Source of the DNA: Curtobacterium flaccumfaciens
Lineage (GTDB): Bacteria > Actinomycetota > Actinomycetes > Actinomycetales > Microbacteriaceae
DNA length: 64,000 nt
Assembly (NCBI RefSeq): GCF_004361695.1
Contig: NZ_SNVW01000001.1
Coordinates: 531,170 to 595,169 of the forward strand
Direction: 5' to 3'
The notes under the pieces were generated by a model. That model worked only from the letters and a program-made list of their open reading frames with translations, did no database searches and was not told the DNA's origin. Within the stretch, counting starts at the first letter, position 1. Each line of letters starts with the position of its first letter. Shown here piece by piece: positions 48,485 to 57,207 of the stretch. The translations under genes and the position numbers were made by a program.

Positions 48485-49942
48485 TCAGACCACAGCGGCG
48501 AGCGATCCCCGGACGCCGGCGCCGTCCCCACCGATCCGCGCCCACGACCGCTCGAGCACGTCGACCAGCCGCACACGGTCCGCCGGCGGCATCGTGAACG
48601 GCACCCGGAGGAACCGCTCGAACCCGCCGTCCGGCCCGAACACCCCGCCGGACGCGAGCACCACACCCTCGGCCCGGGCGGCGAGCACGAGTGCGCTCGA
48701 CACCGGGCGCCCGAGTCCCACCCACGTCGTCAACCCGCCCGCCGGCGACGGGACGTCCCACTCCGGCAGTCGCGCGCGCAACGCGCCCACCACCTCGTCG
48801 CGACCCTGTCGCAGGGACTCGCGCCGCGCCTCCAGGACGGCCGCCGTGCGTGGGACGAGCTCCCGCGCGACCAGCTGGTCGAGGACGGGCGTGCCGAGGT
48901 CGCCCGTCGGGCGGGCGAGCAGCAGGCGCTGCAGGAGTTCCGGTTCGGCGCGGATCCAGCCGATCCGCAGGCCACCCCAGAAGACCTTGTCCGCCGATCC
49001 GATCATGACGACGGTCGCACCAGCACCGGCACCGACCGCAGCGGCCAGCGGCACCGACGGCACCCCGTCGATCCGCAGCTCCCCCATCGTCTCATCCGCG
49101 ATCACGGTCGTGCCGACGGACGCCGCGACGGACAGCAGCGTCTCCCGCGTCGAGGGGGACATCGTCGCGCCGGTCGGGTTGTGCAGCTCCGGCATGACGT
49201 ACGCGACCGCCGGTGCGGTCCGGCGCAGCGTGGTCTCGAGGGCCGCAGCGTCCCACCCGGTCCGCGCGTCGACCGGCACCCCGACGAGGCGTCCGCCGAC
49301 CTCGCGGAAGGCCTCGTGCGCGTGCGGGTAGGTGGGCGACTCGACGAGCACGGCGTCCCCGCGGCGCACGAGCACGCGGGCGAGCAGGGCGATGGCGTGC
49401 TGCGCGCCGATGGTGACGACGACCTGCGAGGGGTCCGTCGGCAGCCCCCGCTCGGTGTACCGGTCGGCGATCGCGGCCCGCAGCCCGGGGTCGCCGACCG
49501 TGTCGTACCCGATCCCGGCGAGCGCCGCGGGCACGTGCCGCACGGCGCGGTCGACCGCTTCGGCCAGGCCGGGTGCCGCGTGCAGGGCGGCCTTCCGCAG
49601 GTCGAGGACGTCGTCCTCGACGACACCGCCGAGTCGTTCCGGGTCGGGCCGGCCGATGAGTCCGACGGGCAGGCGGACCACGCTGCCGGAGCCGCGCAGG
49701 GACACCAGGAAGCCGTCCTCCCGCAGGCGGGCGTACGCGTTGGCGACGGTCGTGCGCGAGACGCCGAGCGCGGCGGCGAGGCCCCGTTCGGCGGGGAGGC
49801 GCACACCCTGCGGGATGCGTCCGTCGATCACGAGGACGCGGACGGCGTCGGACAGCGCCTCGTAGGCGGGGGCGTCGGTCGCGGCGCGCCAGTCGGTGAG
49901 GAGGAGCGCGGCGGAGCGGGCACTGAGGAGGACCGGGGGCAC
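48485..49942 (-). CDS. MocR-type GntR/aminotransferase transcriptional regulator
   Basis: A 485-aa regulator. The N-terminal GntR winged helix is present (IPQGVRLPAERGLAAALGVSRTTVANAYARLREDG). It is joined to a type I PLP aminotransferase domain with VTIGAQHAIALLARVL, PELHNPTGATMS and the lysine loop SADKVFWGGLRIGW (PLP Lys). The GTG at 49940-49942 is preceded at six bases by TACCGT (minus strand, 49949-49954). It is divergent from a YczE-like membrane gene, a pairing known for MocR proteins in actinomycetes, and probably controls that gene from the dyad at 49960-49984. Confidence 0.9.
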   Translation of the reverse strand: MPPVLLSARSAALLLTDWRAATDAPAYEALSDAVRVLVIDGRIPQGVRLPAERGLAAALGVSRTTVANAYARLREDGFLVSLRGSGSVVRLPVGLIGRPDPERLGGVVEDDVLDLRKAALHAAPGLAEAVDRAVRHVPAALAGIGYDTVGDPGLRAAIADRYTERGLPTDPSQVVVTIGAQHAIALLARVLVRRGDAVLVESPTYPHAHEAFREVGGRLVGVPVDARTGWDAAALETTLRRTAPAVAYVMPELHNPTGATMSPSTRETLLSVAASVGTTVIADETMGELRIDGVPSVPLAAAVGAGAGATVVMIGSADKVFWGGLRIGWIRAEPELLQRLLLARPTGDLGTPVLDQLVARELVPRTAAVLEARRESLRQGRDEVVGALRARLPEWDVPSPAGGLTTWVGLGRPVSSALVLAARAEGVVLASGGVFGPDGGFERFLRVPFTMPPADRVRLVDVLERSWARIGGDGAGVRGSLAAVV

Positions 49943-49959
49943 GAGACCACGGTAGCCGA

Positions 49960-49984
49960 ATTGGCCCTCGACGTGCAGTCCAAT
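49960..49984. promoter_or_regulatory. Candidate MocR operator between mocR and yczE
   Basis: ATTGG (49960-49964) and CCAAT (49980-49984) form an inverted repeat with a 15-base spacer, next to the MocR -10 element and 18 bases from the yczE start. Its size suits a dimeric GntR head. Confidence 0.45.
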
Positions 49985-50002
49985 CGCGACGACCATCGAG
50001 CC

Positions 50003-50677
50003 ATGCCCCGCTCCACCGCCCTCACCCTCCGCTTCGTGCAGCTCTTCGTCGGACTGTTCCTCTACGGCGCCTCGACGGCACTGCAGGTCCGAGCGGTCGT
50101 CGGCGTCTCGTCGTGGACCGTCCTCACCGAGGGGCTCGAGAACGTCGTGCCATGGTCGTTCGGCGTCATCACCGTGGTGTCGAGCGGCGTGATCCTGCTG
50201 TTCTGGATCCCGCTCCGGCAGAAGCCCGGCATCGGCACACTGCTGAACGCGCTGGCCATCGGGCCCTCGGCGGACCTGGTGCTCTGGCTCGTGCCGACGC
50301 CGTCGGACCTGGTCGGCCGGATCCTGCTGTTCGCCGCCGGCCTGCTGCTGCTGGCGGTCGCGACCGCGTTCTACATCGGGGCCGGGTTCGGCGCCGGTGC
50401 CCGCGACGGACTGATGGTCGGGCTGCACGAGCGGCTCGGTTGGCCGGTCTGGGTGGCACGGACCGTCATCGAGGTCTCGGTCGTCATCGTCGGCTGGTTC
50501 CTCGGCGGCGACGTCGGCGCCGGCACCGTGGTCGCAGCGTTCGCGATCGGCCCGATGGTGCAGCCGCTCATGCCCCTCTTCCGGCGGTTCCCGTGGAGCC
50601 CGGAGCGGACGCCCGGTGCGGTCGTCGAGTCCGCCGCCCTGGAGGCGCGCCCCGTCCCCGCCTCGGAGGTCGCCTGA
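50003..50677 (+). CDS. YczE/YitT-family membrane protein
   Basis: A 224-aa protein with about five membrane helices. It opens LRFVQLFVGLFLYGASTALQVRA, and the TEGLENVVPWSFGVITVVSSGVIL and LNALAIGPSADLVL blocks match YczE-like proteins. These are found beside MocR regulators and are suspected of transporting vitamin B6-related or amino-acid compounds, which has not been proven. The C-terminal tail includes LEARPVPA, encoded by an arm of the CTGGAGGC repeat. GACCAT ends six bases before the ATG as a weak -10 element. Confidence 0.82.
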   Translation: MPRSTALTLRFVQLFVGLFLYGASTALQVRAVVGVSSWTVLTEGLENVVPWSFGVITVVSSGVILLFWIPLRQKPGIGTLLNALAIGPSADLVLWLVPTPSDLVGRILLFAAGLLLLAVATAFYIGAGFGAGARDGLMVGLHERLGWPVWVARTVIEVSVVIVGWFLGGDVGAGTVVAAFAIGPMVQPLMPLFRRFPWSPERTPGAVVESAALEARPVPASEVA

Positions 50678-50697
50678 ACCCCTTGCGCACGTCCAGG

Positions 50698-50738
50698 TCG
50701 CGATATAACGTGTCTCGCACAGACGCGATACATCGCGA
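50698..50738. promoter_or_regulatory. Promoter and PadR-type operator of the DUF4097 operon
   Basis: TCGCGAT (50698-50704) and ATCGCGA (50732-50738) are the outer arms of a dyad that covers TATAAC (50704-50709), a probable -10 element. TTGCGC (50683-50688) is a possible -35 element with a short 15-base spacer. A GGAGGA ribosome site follows at about 50742. The layout suits repression by the PadR protein encoded second in the operon. Confidence 0.5.
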
Positions 50739-50753
50739 GTTGGAGGAAGCAAC

Positions 50754-51626
50754 ATGGCCCAGGAGAAGTGGCTCGTCGAAGAGCCGAAGGTGATCGACAC
50801 CGGCATCGTCCGCACGCTCCGCGTGGGTCTCGCCGGTGGTCAGGTCGACGTCGTCGCCCACGACGAGCCGACCGCCCGCATCGAGGTCCACAGCGTGTCC
50901 GGCAAGCCCCTCAAGATCGAGCTCGACGGGGACACCCTCACGATCGACCACCCGCAGATCCGGTGGGACGACCCGCTCGGGTTCCTCCGCTCGTTCCGCG
51001 GCAAGGCCCACGCCGACGTCAGCGTCCTCGTCCCCCGCGACGCCGGGGTGACCGTCGGCGTCGTGTCGGCCGGCGCGCTGCTCTCCGGCACGAACCGCGG
51101 CGCGACGCTCAACACCGTGTCCGGCGACGTGGTCGTCGACGAGCTCGCCGGGGACCTCACCGTCAACGCGGTCTCGGGCACCACCACGATCCGCGAGCTC
51201 GACGGCGCCCTGACCGTGCACACGGTGTCCGGCGACGTCGTGGCCACGGGCGAGATCCCACGCTTCTCGGCCGACGGGGTCTCCGCCGACGTCGTGCTCG
51301 ACCTGCACGGCACCCCGGACTCGGCCCGCGTGAACACGGTGTCCGGCTCGGTGAGCGTCCGGCTCGAGGACGGCGTGCCCTACCGCTGCACCGTCAGCAC
51401 GGCCTCCGGCAAGCTCCAGTTCGACGACTCTGAGATCCGCGGCGTCCGCGGCTCGTACGTCAAGCAGGGCGGCGAGCTCTCCGGCCAGTGGCTCGACCTC
51501 AAGGTGAACTCGGTGTCCGGCGACATCGCGGTGCTGCACGCCCCGCCGGTCGCGCCGCCGGTCGTCCCGGACGCCGGGCCGACGACGACGCCGACGACGA
51601 CCACCGACGGTGAGGTGTTCGAATGA
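50754..51626 (+). CDS. DUF4097-family beta-helix protein
   Basis: A 290-aa protein of repeated short beta strands with NTVSGDV, NAVSGTT and HTVSGDV motifs about every 20 residues, the hallmark of DUF4097/DUF2807-type right-handed beta structures. The C-terminal tail is Pro/Thr-rich. There is no signal peptide, so it is probably cytoplasmic. It has a GGAGGA ribosome site. The stop overlaps the PadR start as ATGA. DUF4097-PadR pairs are common in actinomycetes. A role in envelope-stress sensing is speculative. Confidence 0.85.
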   Translation: MAQEKWLVEEPKVIDTGIVRTLRVGLAGGQVDVVAHDEPTARIEVHSVSGKPLKIELDGDTLTIDHPQIRWDDPLGFLRSFRGKAHADVSVLVPRDAGVTVGVVSAGALLSGTNRGATLNTVSGDVVVDELAGDLTVNAVSGTTTIRELDGALTVHTVSGDVVATGEIPRFSADGVSADVVLDLHGTPDSARVNTVSGSVSVRLEDGVPYRCTVSTASGKLQFDDSEIRGVRGSYVKQGGELSGQWLDLKVNSVSGDIAVLHAPPVAPPVVPDAGPTTTPTTTTDGEVFE

Positions 51627-52204
51627 GCCCCGTGTTCGCGCACGGCCACCTGCGCCTCTACCTGCTCGTCCTGCTGGCCGACCACCCGATGCACGGGTAC
51701 GAGGTCATCCAGGCACTCGGCGATCGATTCGGCGGCACCTACGTCCCGAGCGCCGGCACCGTGTACCCGCGGCTGTCGAAGCTCGAAGAGGAAGGCCTCG
51801 TCTCGAAGTCCGTCGACGGCCGCAAGACCGTCTACGCGATCACCGACGCCGGCCGTGCCGAGCTCGACGCCCGTGCCGACGAGATCGCCGCGGTCGAGAA
51901 CGGCGTGAACGACTCGGTGAAGACCCTGGCCGACGGGGTCCGCGCCTCGGTGGGCGACGCCATGCGGTCGCTCCGCGCCGACCTCGCGGCCAGCGCGCAG
52001 GCCCCGCGCGGTCAGACCGCCGACGAGCCGGTGGACGTGCCGTCCGAGGGTGCGCGTGCACTCCGCGAGGTCGAGATGGTCCTGTCGTCGTTCCGGCAGC
52101 AGGTCCGGGCGGACCTCCGTCGCCGCGCGACGCGCGGGACGCTCAGCTCGGACACCGTGACGCGCCTGCGCGACGGCCTGGAGGCACTGCGCAAGTCCAT
52201 CTGA
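51623..52204 (+). CDS. PadR-family transcriptional regulator
   Basis: A 193-aa regulator. The PadR winged helix is intact: LRLYLLVLLADHPMHGYEVIQAL, then GTVYPRLSKLEEEGLV and GRKTVYAITDAGRAEL. A long helical C-terminal half follows for dimerisation. Start and upstream stop overlap as ATGA. It probably represses its own operon from the dyad at 50698-50738. Near its 3' end the sequence GGCCTGGAGGCACTG resembles an arm of the window-wide repeat, and another arm follows at about 52238-52250. Confidence 0.9.
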   Translation: MSPVFAHGHLRLYLLVLLADHPMHGYEVIQALGDRFGGTYVPSAGTVYPRLSKLEEEGLVSKSVDGRKTVYAITDAGRAELDARADEIAAVENGVNDSVKTLADGVRASVGDAMRSLRADLAASAQAPRGQTADEPVDVPSEGARALREVEMVLSSFRQQVRADLRRRATRGTLSSDTVTRLRDGLEALRKSI

Positions 52205-52265
52205 CGGCCGTCGGCCGACAGGTGGTCGCGCCCCGTGCCTCCAGGCTGCCGACCGCGGTCCCTCC

Positions 52266-53054
52266 TCAGAGGCCGCGGTCGGCCAGTGCGTGCATCGCGT
52301 CGCGGAGCGCGCGTGCCGCGCCGGGTCCCGCCCACTCGTAGGCGTGCGTGAACCGCTCGTCCTGCACGTACATGTCCGCGAGGGTGCGGAAGCGGTCCGC
52401 GGTCAGTTCCGCCGGCGGTGTGGCCTCGGCGAGCCAGGCGAACTGACGGCGTGCCAGCGCGAGCCCGGCCTCGGACGCCGGACCGTCACCGGATGCGGCG
52501 AGCGCTGCCGCCTCGGCGGCGATCGCGCGCTGCTCGGCCTGGAACGCCTCCTTCGCGGCGGGGTCCTTCGAATCCCACCAGCGCGAGCCGCTCTCCCAGG
52601 CGTCCGCACCCCAGCGCTCCGCGACCTCCTGCTTGAACCTCGTCTGGTCGAACCCGTCGAACGTGTCGGTGGTGTTCATGTCCGCTCCTTCCTGGATCCT
52701 GGTGATGGTGGTCCGCACGGCGGCGAGCTGGCGCGCCATCCGGTCGCGCTCGCGTTCCAGCCACGCGACGTGTGCGGTGAGGGCGGTGACGTCGTCCTGC
52801 TCCCCGTCGAGGACCCGGCGGATCTCGGGCAGGCCGAGTCCGAGTCCCCGGAGGAGCAGGATGCGCTGCAGCCGGACCAGCGCGCGGTCGTCGTAGCGGC
52901 GGAGCCCGCCGTCGCCGATCGCGGTCGCCGGCAGCAACCCGATCGCGTCGTAGTGCCGCAGCGTCCGGCTCGACACACCCGCGGAACGCGCCACGTCGGC
53001 GATGCCGTGCGGAGCTTTCGCAGCTGGACCGGTCGGGTCTGTCGAATCCCTCAT
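52266..53054 (-). CDS. MerR-family regulator with TipAS-like C-terminal domain
   Basis: A 262-aa protein. The N-terminal MerR helix-turn-helix is GIADVARSAGVSSRTLRHYDAIGLL, followed by the dimerisation coil VAWLERERDRMARQLAAV. After TFDGFDQTRFKQEVAERWG comes a TipAS-like helical antibiotic-binding domain, ending with HAYEWAGPGAARALRDAM. TipA proteins bind thiopeptide-type antibiotics and activate their own promoter. The ATG is at 53052-53054. A 21-base dyad lies just upstream. An internal ATG before NTTDTF could give a free TipAS-like form, as in Streptomyces. Confidence 0.85.
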   Translation of the reverse strand: MRDSTDPTGPAAKAPHGIADVARSAGVSSRTLRHYDAIGLLPATAIGDGGLRRYDDRALVRLQRILLLRGLGLGLPEIRRVLDGEQDDVTALTAHVAWLERERDRMARQLAAVRTTITRIQEGADMNTTDTFDGFDQTRFKQEVAERWGADAWESGSRWWDSKDPAAKEAFQAEQRAIAAEAAALAASGDGPASEAGLALARRQFAWLAEATPPAELTADRFRTLADMYVQDERFTHAYEWAGPGAARALRDAMHALADRGL

Positions 53055-53068
53055 GCTGGTGACGGTAC

Positions 53069-53089
53069 TGGTTGACGCTGCGTCAACCA
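53069..53089 (-). promoter_or_regulatory. TipA/MerR operator dyad
   Basis: TGGTTGACGC (53069-53078) and GCGTCAACCA (53080-53089) are perfect arms around one central base. On the minus strand the TTGACG inside it could serve as the -35 element. The site lies 14 bases before the regulator's ATG, as expected for MerR-type autoregulation. Confidence 0.65.
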
Positions 53090-53157
53090 CAAGGGGTCTC
53101 CCCCGATGTCGGTGACCCCGGTTCGACCAAGGCGGAATACCGGGCCGGTCGCCCGTG

Positions 53158-53185
53158 TTGACTCGCGTCCGGAAATGAGTAGGTT
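53158..53185 (+). promoter_or_regulatory. Housekeeping-type promoter of the KimA-like gene
   Basis: TTGACT (53158-53163) and TAGGTT (53180-53185) are separated by 16 bases. The -10 element ends eight bases before the GTG start, so transcription should begin at or beside that codon. This is the clearest -35/-10 pair among the leaderless promoters of the window. Confidence 0.7.
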
Positions 53186-53193
53186 TGCCGCTC

Positions 53194-55464
53194 GTGACGA
53201 ACGAGATCCGGTCGTTGAAAGCACGACTGATCGGGGATCCCCTCCCCTCCGAGAAGCTCGAAGGACAGCTCCTCCCGAAGCACCTGGCCCTGCCGATCTT
53301 CGCGAGTGACCCGCTGTCCTCCGTGGCGTACGCGCCGCAGGAGCTCCTCATGATCCTGCTGCTCGGCGGGATGTCGTTCCTCACCTTCGCGCCCTGGGTC
53401 GCTGCGCTCGTCGTGCTCCTGCTCGTCGTGGTCGTCGCGTCCTACCGGCAGCTCATCAAGGCGTACCCGTCCGGCGGCGGCGACTACGAGGTCGCGCACC
53501 GGAACCTCGGCGAGAAGGCCGGGCTCGTCGTGGCGTCCGCACTGCTCGTCGACTACGTCATGACGGTCGCGGTGTCAGTGGCCTCCGGCGTGGACAACAT
53601 CATCTCCGCGCTGCCCGTGCTCAACGAGTTCCGGGTGGAGCTCGCGCTCCTCTTCGTCGTCCTGCTGGCGGCCGCGAACCTGCGCGGCGTCCGCGAGTCG
53701 AGCAAGGCCTTCGCCGTGCCGACCTACCTGTTCGTGACGTCGGTGTTCGTCATGGTCGTCACCGGGCTGATCCGGGTCGCCGCGGGCAACGCCCCCGTCG
53801 CCGAGTCGGCCGCGTACACCGTGCAGAACGTCGAGCACACGACGCAGGCGGCGTTCATCCTGCTGCTCCTCCGCGCGTTCGCGTCCGGCTGCTCGGCGCT
53901 GACCGGGGTCGAGGCCATCGCCAACGGCGTGCCGGCGTTCCGCCGCCCGAAGATCAAGAACGCGCAGATGACCCTCGTGCTGATGGGGTCGATCGCGATC
54001 GTGCTGTTCGTCGGCCTCATCTCGCTCGCGCTCATCTCGCGCGTGCACTACGCCGAGCGGGCCTGCGACCTGCAGGGGTTCACCGCGTGCGCGACCACCC
54101 CGCAGCGGTCCCTCATTGCGCAGATCGCGGCGGCGACGTTCGGGAACGACTCGGTGCTGTTCTTCGTGATCCAGGCGACCACTGCGGCCGTGCTGCTCCT
54201 GGCGGCGAACACGGCGTTCAACGGGTTCCCGCTGCTCGGCTCGATCCTCGCCCGTGACTCGTACGCGCCGAAGGCCCTGTCGACGCGGGGTGACCGGCTC
54301 ATCTACTCGAACGGCGTGATCGTGCTGGCGCTCGTCGCGGCGGCGCTGCTCATCGTCTACCGGGCGAACGTGACGAGCCTCATCCAGCTCTACATCATCG
54401 GGGTGTTCGTGTCGTTCACGCTCGGGCAGAGCGGGATGGTGCGGCACTGGACGCGGTTGCTGCGGGAGGACCGCGGGAGGACGGCGCGCGCGGGCGGCGC
54501 GGACGGCGCTGGTGCCGCTGGTGCCGCTGGTGCCGCCGAGGCGCCGCTCAACCGCGGCCAGGTCTACCGCTCCCTCACCATCAACGCGATCGGCGCGACC
54601 TTCACCTTCGTCGTCCTCGTCATCGTGACGATCACGAAGTTCACCCACGGCGCCTGGCTCGTGTTCGTGATCATGCCCGTCCTGTTCGTCCTCATGCTCG
54701 GCGTGAACCGCTACTACCGCGACGTCTCGCACGAGATCGAGGCCGACGTCGAGACCCAGTTCGGCGCCACCGGCGACCACGCGATCGTCCTCGTCAACAA
54801 GCTGCAGAAGCCCGTGCTCAAGGCGCTCGACTACGCCATCGCCGCGAAGCACGCGAGCTTCGAGGCCGTGCACGTCGCGATCGACGACGCCGACGCCGCA
54901 CGGCTCCGCGCGCAGTGGGCCGAGTACGGCATCGAGGTCCCCCTCACCATCGTGCCGAGTCCGTACCGGGACATCTCGATGCCCCTCATCAAGTACATCA
55001 AGGGGCACCGGACCGAGCACGGCTCCGAGGTCGTCACGGTCTACACGCCGGTCTTCATCGTCGGGCACTGGTGGGAGTCGCTCCTGCACAACCACCGCGG
55101 CCGCCGGATCCGGAAGAAGCTGCTGCTCGTGCACGGTGTCACCGTCGCGCTCGTGCCGTGGCTGCTCGACTCGTCCGAGCTGCTGTACGGCCGTCGCTCG
55201 CGCCCGCTGCCCGGCCAGGAGCGTCGCGGCGAACCGATCCGTCCTGCGCTCCGACGCTCGCCGGACGGCGTGTTCCAGCACGAGGCCCAGGAGGACCGGC
55301 TGCTCCGTTCGGCGCAGCGGAACAGCCTGCAGCCGCGCCGGGCGACCCGTCCTGCGGGGCCGGCCGAGGGCGTCGACCAGACCCTGTGCACGGGCGAGAT
55401 GCGCGTGCTCGTGCCGTCCCCGCCGCGCGGCGACGGTCGCGCGCACGGTCCGGACGCGTCGTAG
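53194..55464 (+). CDS. APC-superfamily permease, KimA-like (probable potassium uptake)
   Basis: A 756-aa protein. The opening PLPSEKLEGQLLPKHLALPIFASDPLSSVAYAPQE is typical of the KimA-like group, and about 12 membrane helices follow. A cytoplasmic C-terminal domain from about residue 510 contains a long alpha/beta stretch (AIVLVNKLQKPVLKAL..., TIVPSPYRDISMPLIKYI) and a basic, disordered tail. Known KimA proteins take up potassium and are inhibited by cyclic di-AMP. The substrate is inferred from family only. GTG 53194 is preferred over TTG 53185 because the TAGGTT -10 element overlaps the latter. Confidence 0.82.
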   Translation: MTNEIRSLKARLIGDPLPSEKLEGQLLPKHLALPIFASDPLSSVAYAPQELLMILLLGGMSFLTFAPWVAALVVLLLVVVVASYRQLIKAYPSGGGDYEVAHRNLGEKAGLVVASALLVDYVMTVAVSVASGVDNIISALPVLNEFRVELALLFVVLLAAANLRGVRESSKAFAVPTYLFVTSVFVMVVTGLIRVAAGNAPVAESAAYTVQNVEHTTQAAFILLLLRAFASGCSALTGVEAIANGVPAFRRPKIKNAQMTLVLMGSIAIVLFVGLISLALISRVHYAERACDLQGFTACATTPQRSLIAQIAAATFGNDSVLFFVIQATTAAVLLLAANTAFNGFPLLGSILARDSYAPKALSTRGDRLIYSNGVIVLALVAAALLIVYRANVTSLIQLYIIGVFVSFTLGQSGMVRHWTRLLREDRGRTARAGGADGAGAAGAAGAAEAPLNRGQVYRSLTINAIGATFTFVVLVIVTITKFTHGAWLVFVIMPVLFVLMLGVNRYYRDVSHEIEADVETQFGATGDHAIVLVNKLQKPVLKALDYAIAAKHASFEAVHVAIDDADAARLRAQWAEYGIEVPLTIVPSPYRDISMPLIKYIKGHRTEHGSEVVTVYTPVFIVGHWWESLLHNHRGRRIRKKLLLVHGVTVALVPWLLDSSELLYGRRSRPLPGQERRGEPIRPALRRSPDGVFQHEAQEDRLLRSAQRNSLQPRRATRPAGPAEGVDQTLCTGEMRVLVPSPPRGDGRAHGPDAS

Positions 55465-55475
55465 CATCTGACGTC

Positions 55476-56231
55476 ATGACGATCTCCGACCTGCGCACCT
55501 TCGCCACGTTCGACGGGCACGGCGGCAAGGTCTCGAAGCGCGTCGAGGTGCTCGACCACGAACCCCCGGTCGGCGGCCCGTACGAGGGCCTCGTCGCCGT
55601 CCGCGGCGAACACCCGCTCGGCGCCATCGACGAGCGCGCCGCCGACGAGTCGGCAGCGCTGTCACGCGGCGCCGCGAGCATCGGCTGGGTCGACCCGGCC
55701 ACCCTGCGTGACTGGTACCGGCCGGACCGCGTCGTCGTCTCCCGTCTCGAAGCGCGTCGGTCCGGCATCGAACCGGGCACGTACGCCGATTCGCGCGGTC
55801 GCGGACGGGTCCGGATCGACGGCCTGGAGGCACGGCTCGCCCCCGACGGTCGGCCCGCGTTCCGCGCACTGGCCGGGTCGGCCGACGCCCCGGTGGCCGC
55901 CGTCCCGCTGCCCACCGACCAGGCGGTGCGGCTCGTGGCGGTGCGGCCCGTCGAGGAGGGGCTCGAGATCGTCACCACCCCGGTGTCCCCGTTCCTGTCG
56001 CCCGGCCGGTACCCGGAGTTCGGCGACGACGTCGTCGGGCTGCCCCCGCGCCCCGCTACCGGGTCCGTGCAGGTCAGCGCCGCCGTCCTGATCGACGGTG
56101 AGCTCCACGACGTCGACCGCATCGACGAGCGGGCGGCGACGATCTGGATCCGCCGGGGCGACCGGGTCGTGCCCATCGCGGTGAGCTCGGTCGGCCCGGA
56201 CCTAGTGCGGTACACGGCTGTCCCTGCCTGA
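55476..56231 (+). CDS. Hypothetical protein downstream of the KimA-like gene
   Basis: A 251-aa soluble protein, acidic and rich in Val, Arg and Asp, with a short-strand pattern suggesting a beta-rich fold. No family, signal or membrane segment is recognised. TAGCAT (55462-55467) spans the permease stop and ends eight bases before the ATG, so it can be transcribed alone as well as from the permease message. IDGLEARLAP is encoded by an arm of the CTGGAGGC repeat (about 55822-55836). A cyclic-nucleotide or ion-linked role is a guess from position only. Confidence 0.55.
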   Translation: MTISDLRTFATFDGHGGKVSKRVEVLDHEPPVGGPYEGLVAVRGEHPLGAIDERAADESAALSRGAASIGWVDPATLRDWYRPDRVVVSRLEARRSGIEPGTYADSRGRGRVRIDGLEARLAPDGRPAFRALAGSADAPVAAVPLPTDQAVRLVAVRPVEEGLEIVTTPVSPFLSPGRYPEFGDDVVGLPPRPATGSVQVSAAVLIDGELHDVDRIDERAATIWIRRGDRVVPIAVSSVGPDLVRYTAVPA

Positions 56232-56317
56232 CCCGGTCCGCTCGGGGTTCCGGCTCGCTCGATCGGGGGACGCCGCGGTGGATGTCCCGGTCGGAGGTGC
56301 GGCGTAGCGTCCACGCC

Positions 56318-56593
56318 ATGAGCGACGCAGACCTGAACCCGACCCCGCCGACCGGCGACGACGACGCACCGGAGACCCTCGGCGGCCCCCGCCCCGACCC
56401 CTCCACCACCGCCAGCAAGGACCCGGAGGACTGGGTCACCGGCGACGAGCCGATGACCGGCCCGCAGCGCAGCTACCTCGACACCCTCGCTCGCGAGGCC
56501 GGCGAAGAACTCCCCGCCGACCTCAGCAAGGCCGAGGCCTCGGAGCACATCGACCGCCTGCAGCAGCAGACCGGGCGCGGCGCCGGTTCCTGA
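56318..56593 (+). CDS. DUF3072-family protein
   Basis: A 91-aa acidic protein with a disordered Pro/Asp-rich N-terminus and the DUF3072 core: KDPEDWVTGDEPMTGPQRSY then LAREAGEELPADLSKAEASEHIDRLQ. The core looks like a SAP-type small helical unit that could bind nucleic acid, but the function is unknown. TAGCGT (56305-56310) ends seven bases before the ATG. A strong intrinsic terminator follows. Confidence 0.85.
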   Translation: MSDADLNPTPPTGDDDAPETLGGPRPDPSTTASKDPEDWVTGDEPMTGPQRSYLDTLAREAGEELPADLSKAEASEHIDRLQQQTGRGAGS

Positions 56594-56610
56594 GCCACGC
56601 TCCACTCGAC

Positions 56611-56646
56611 GCGGACCCGCAGCTCGTTCCCTGAGCGCGGGTCCGC
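56611..56646 (+). terminator. Intrinsic terminator after the DUF3072 gene
   Basis: GCGGACCCGC (56611-56620) pairs with GCGGGTCCGC (56637-56646) and is followed by GTTT. The loop is 16 bases. Confidence 0.75.
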
Positions 56647-56743
56647 GTTTCGGTGGACCCGGGCCTGGGCATGTCCTGGTGATGTCCGAGCAGTCCCCCG
56701 AACGAGGGTAACCGATGACGTGTCACCGGTTAGCTTCGGCGGC

Positions 56744-57184
56744 ATGCGAACGACATCGACCTCCATCGGCCTGACCGCGCTCCGCATCGTCCTCGGCGTG
56801 GTGTTCATCGCCCACGGCGCCCAGAAGTTCACGCAGGGCATCCCGAACGTGGTGCAGGGCTTCTCCGGCATGGGCGTCCCCCTCGCAGAGGTGGCAGCAC
56901 CCCTCGTCGCCGGGCTCGAGCTCGTCGGCGGCGTCCTGCTCGTGCTCGGGGTCGCGACCCGCATCGTGGGCGCCCTGCTCGCGGTGGACATGGTCGTCGC
57001 CGGCCTCCTCGCGCACACGTCCGCGGGCTTCTTCTCGCAGGACGGCGGCTTCGAGTACGTGCTCGTGCTCGCCGTGGCGTCCCTGGCGGTGGCGTTCACC
57101 GGGCCGGGGCGGTTCTCGCTCGACGCCGTGGTGCTGCGGGCGTCCCGCCGCCGTCGTGGCGTCGAGGATCCCCTGCCCGCCTGA
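56744..57184 (+). CDS. DoxX-family membrane protein
   Basis: A 146-aa protein with four membrane helices. The DoxX signature is clear: LRIVLGVVFIAHGAQKF near the start, GFSGMGVPLAEVAAPLVAGLELVGGVLLVLG in the middle and GGFEYVLVLAVASLAVAFTGPGRFSLD near the end. Members are linked to redox or thiol protection in the membrane. TAGCTT (56731-56736) ends seven bases before the ATG. Confidence 0.88.
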   Translation: MRTTSTSIGLTALRIVLGVVFIAHGAQKFTQGIPNVVQGFSGMGVPLAEVAAPLVAGLELVGGVLLVLGVATRIVGALLAVDMVVAGLLAHTSAGFFSQDGGFEYVLVLAVASLAVAFTGPGRFSLDAVVLRASRRRRGVEDPLPA

Positions 57185-57207
57185 CCCCGCCTGACCCGCC
57201 CGCGCCT

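Noticed and set aside
53090..53193. A cyclic di-AMP (ydaO/kimA) riboswitch before the KimA-like gene
   Set aside because: The promoter at 53158-53185 places transcription start at the GTG, leaving no leader RNA, and no ydaO-like conserved blocks are visible.
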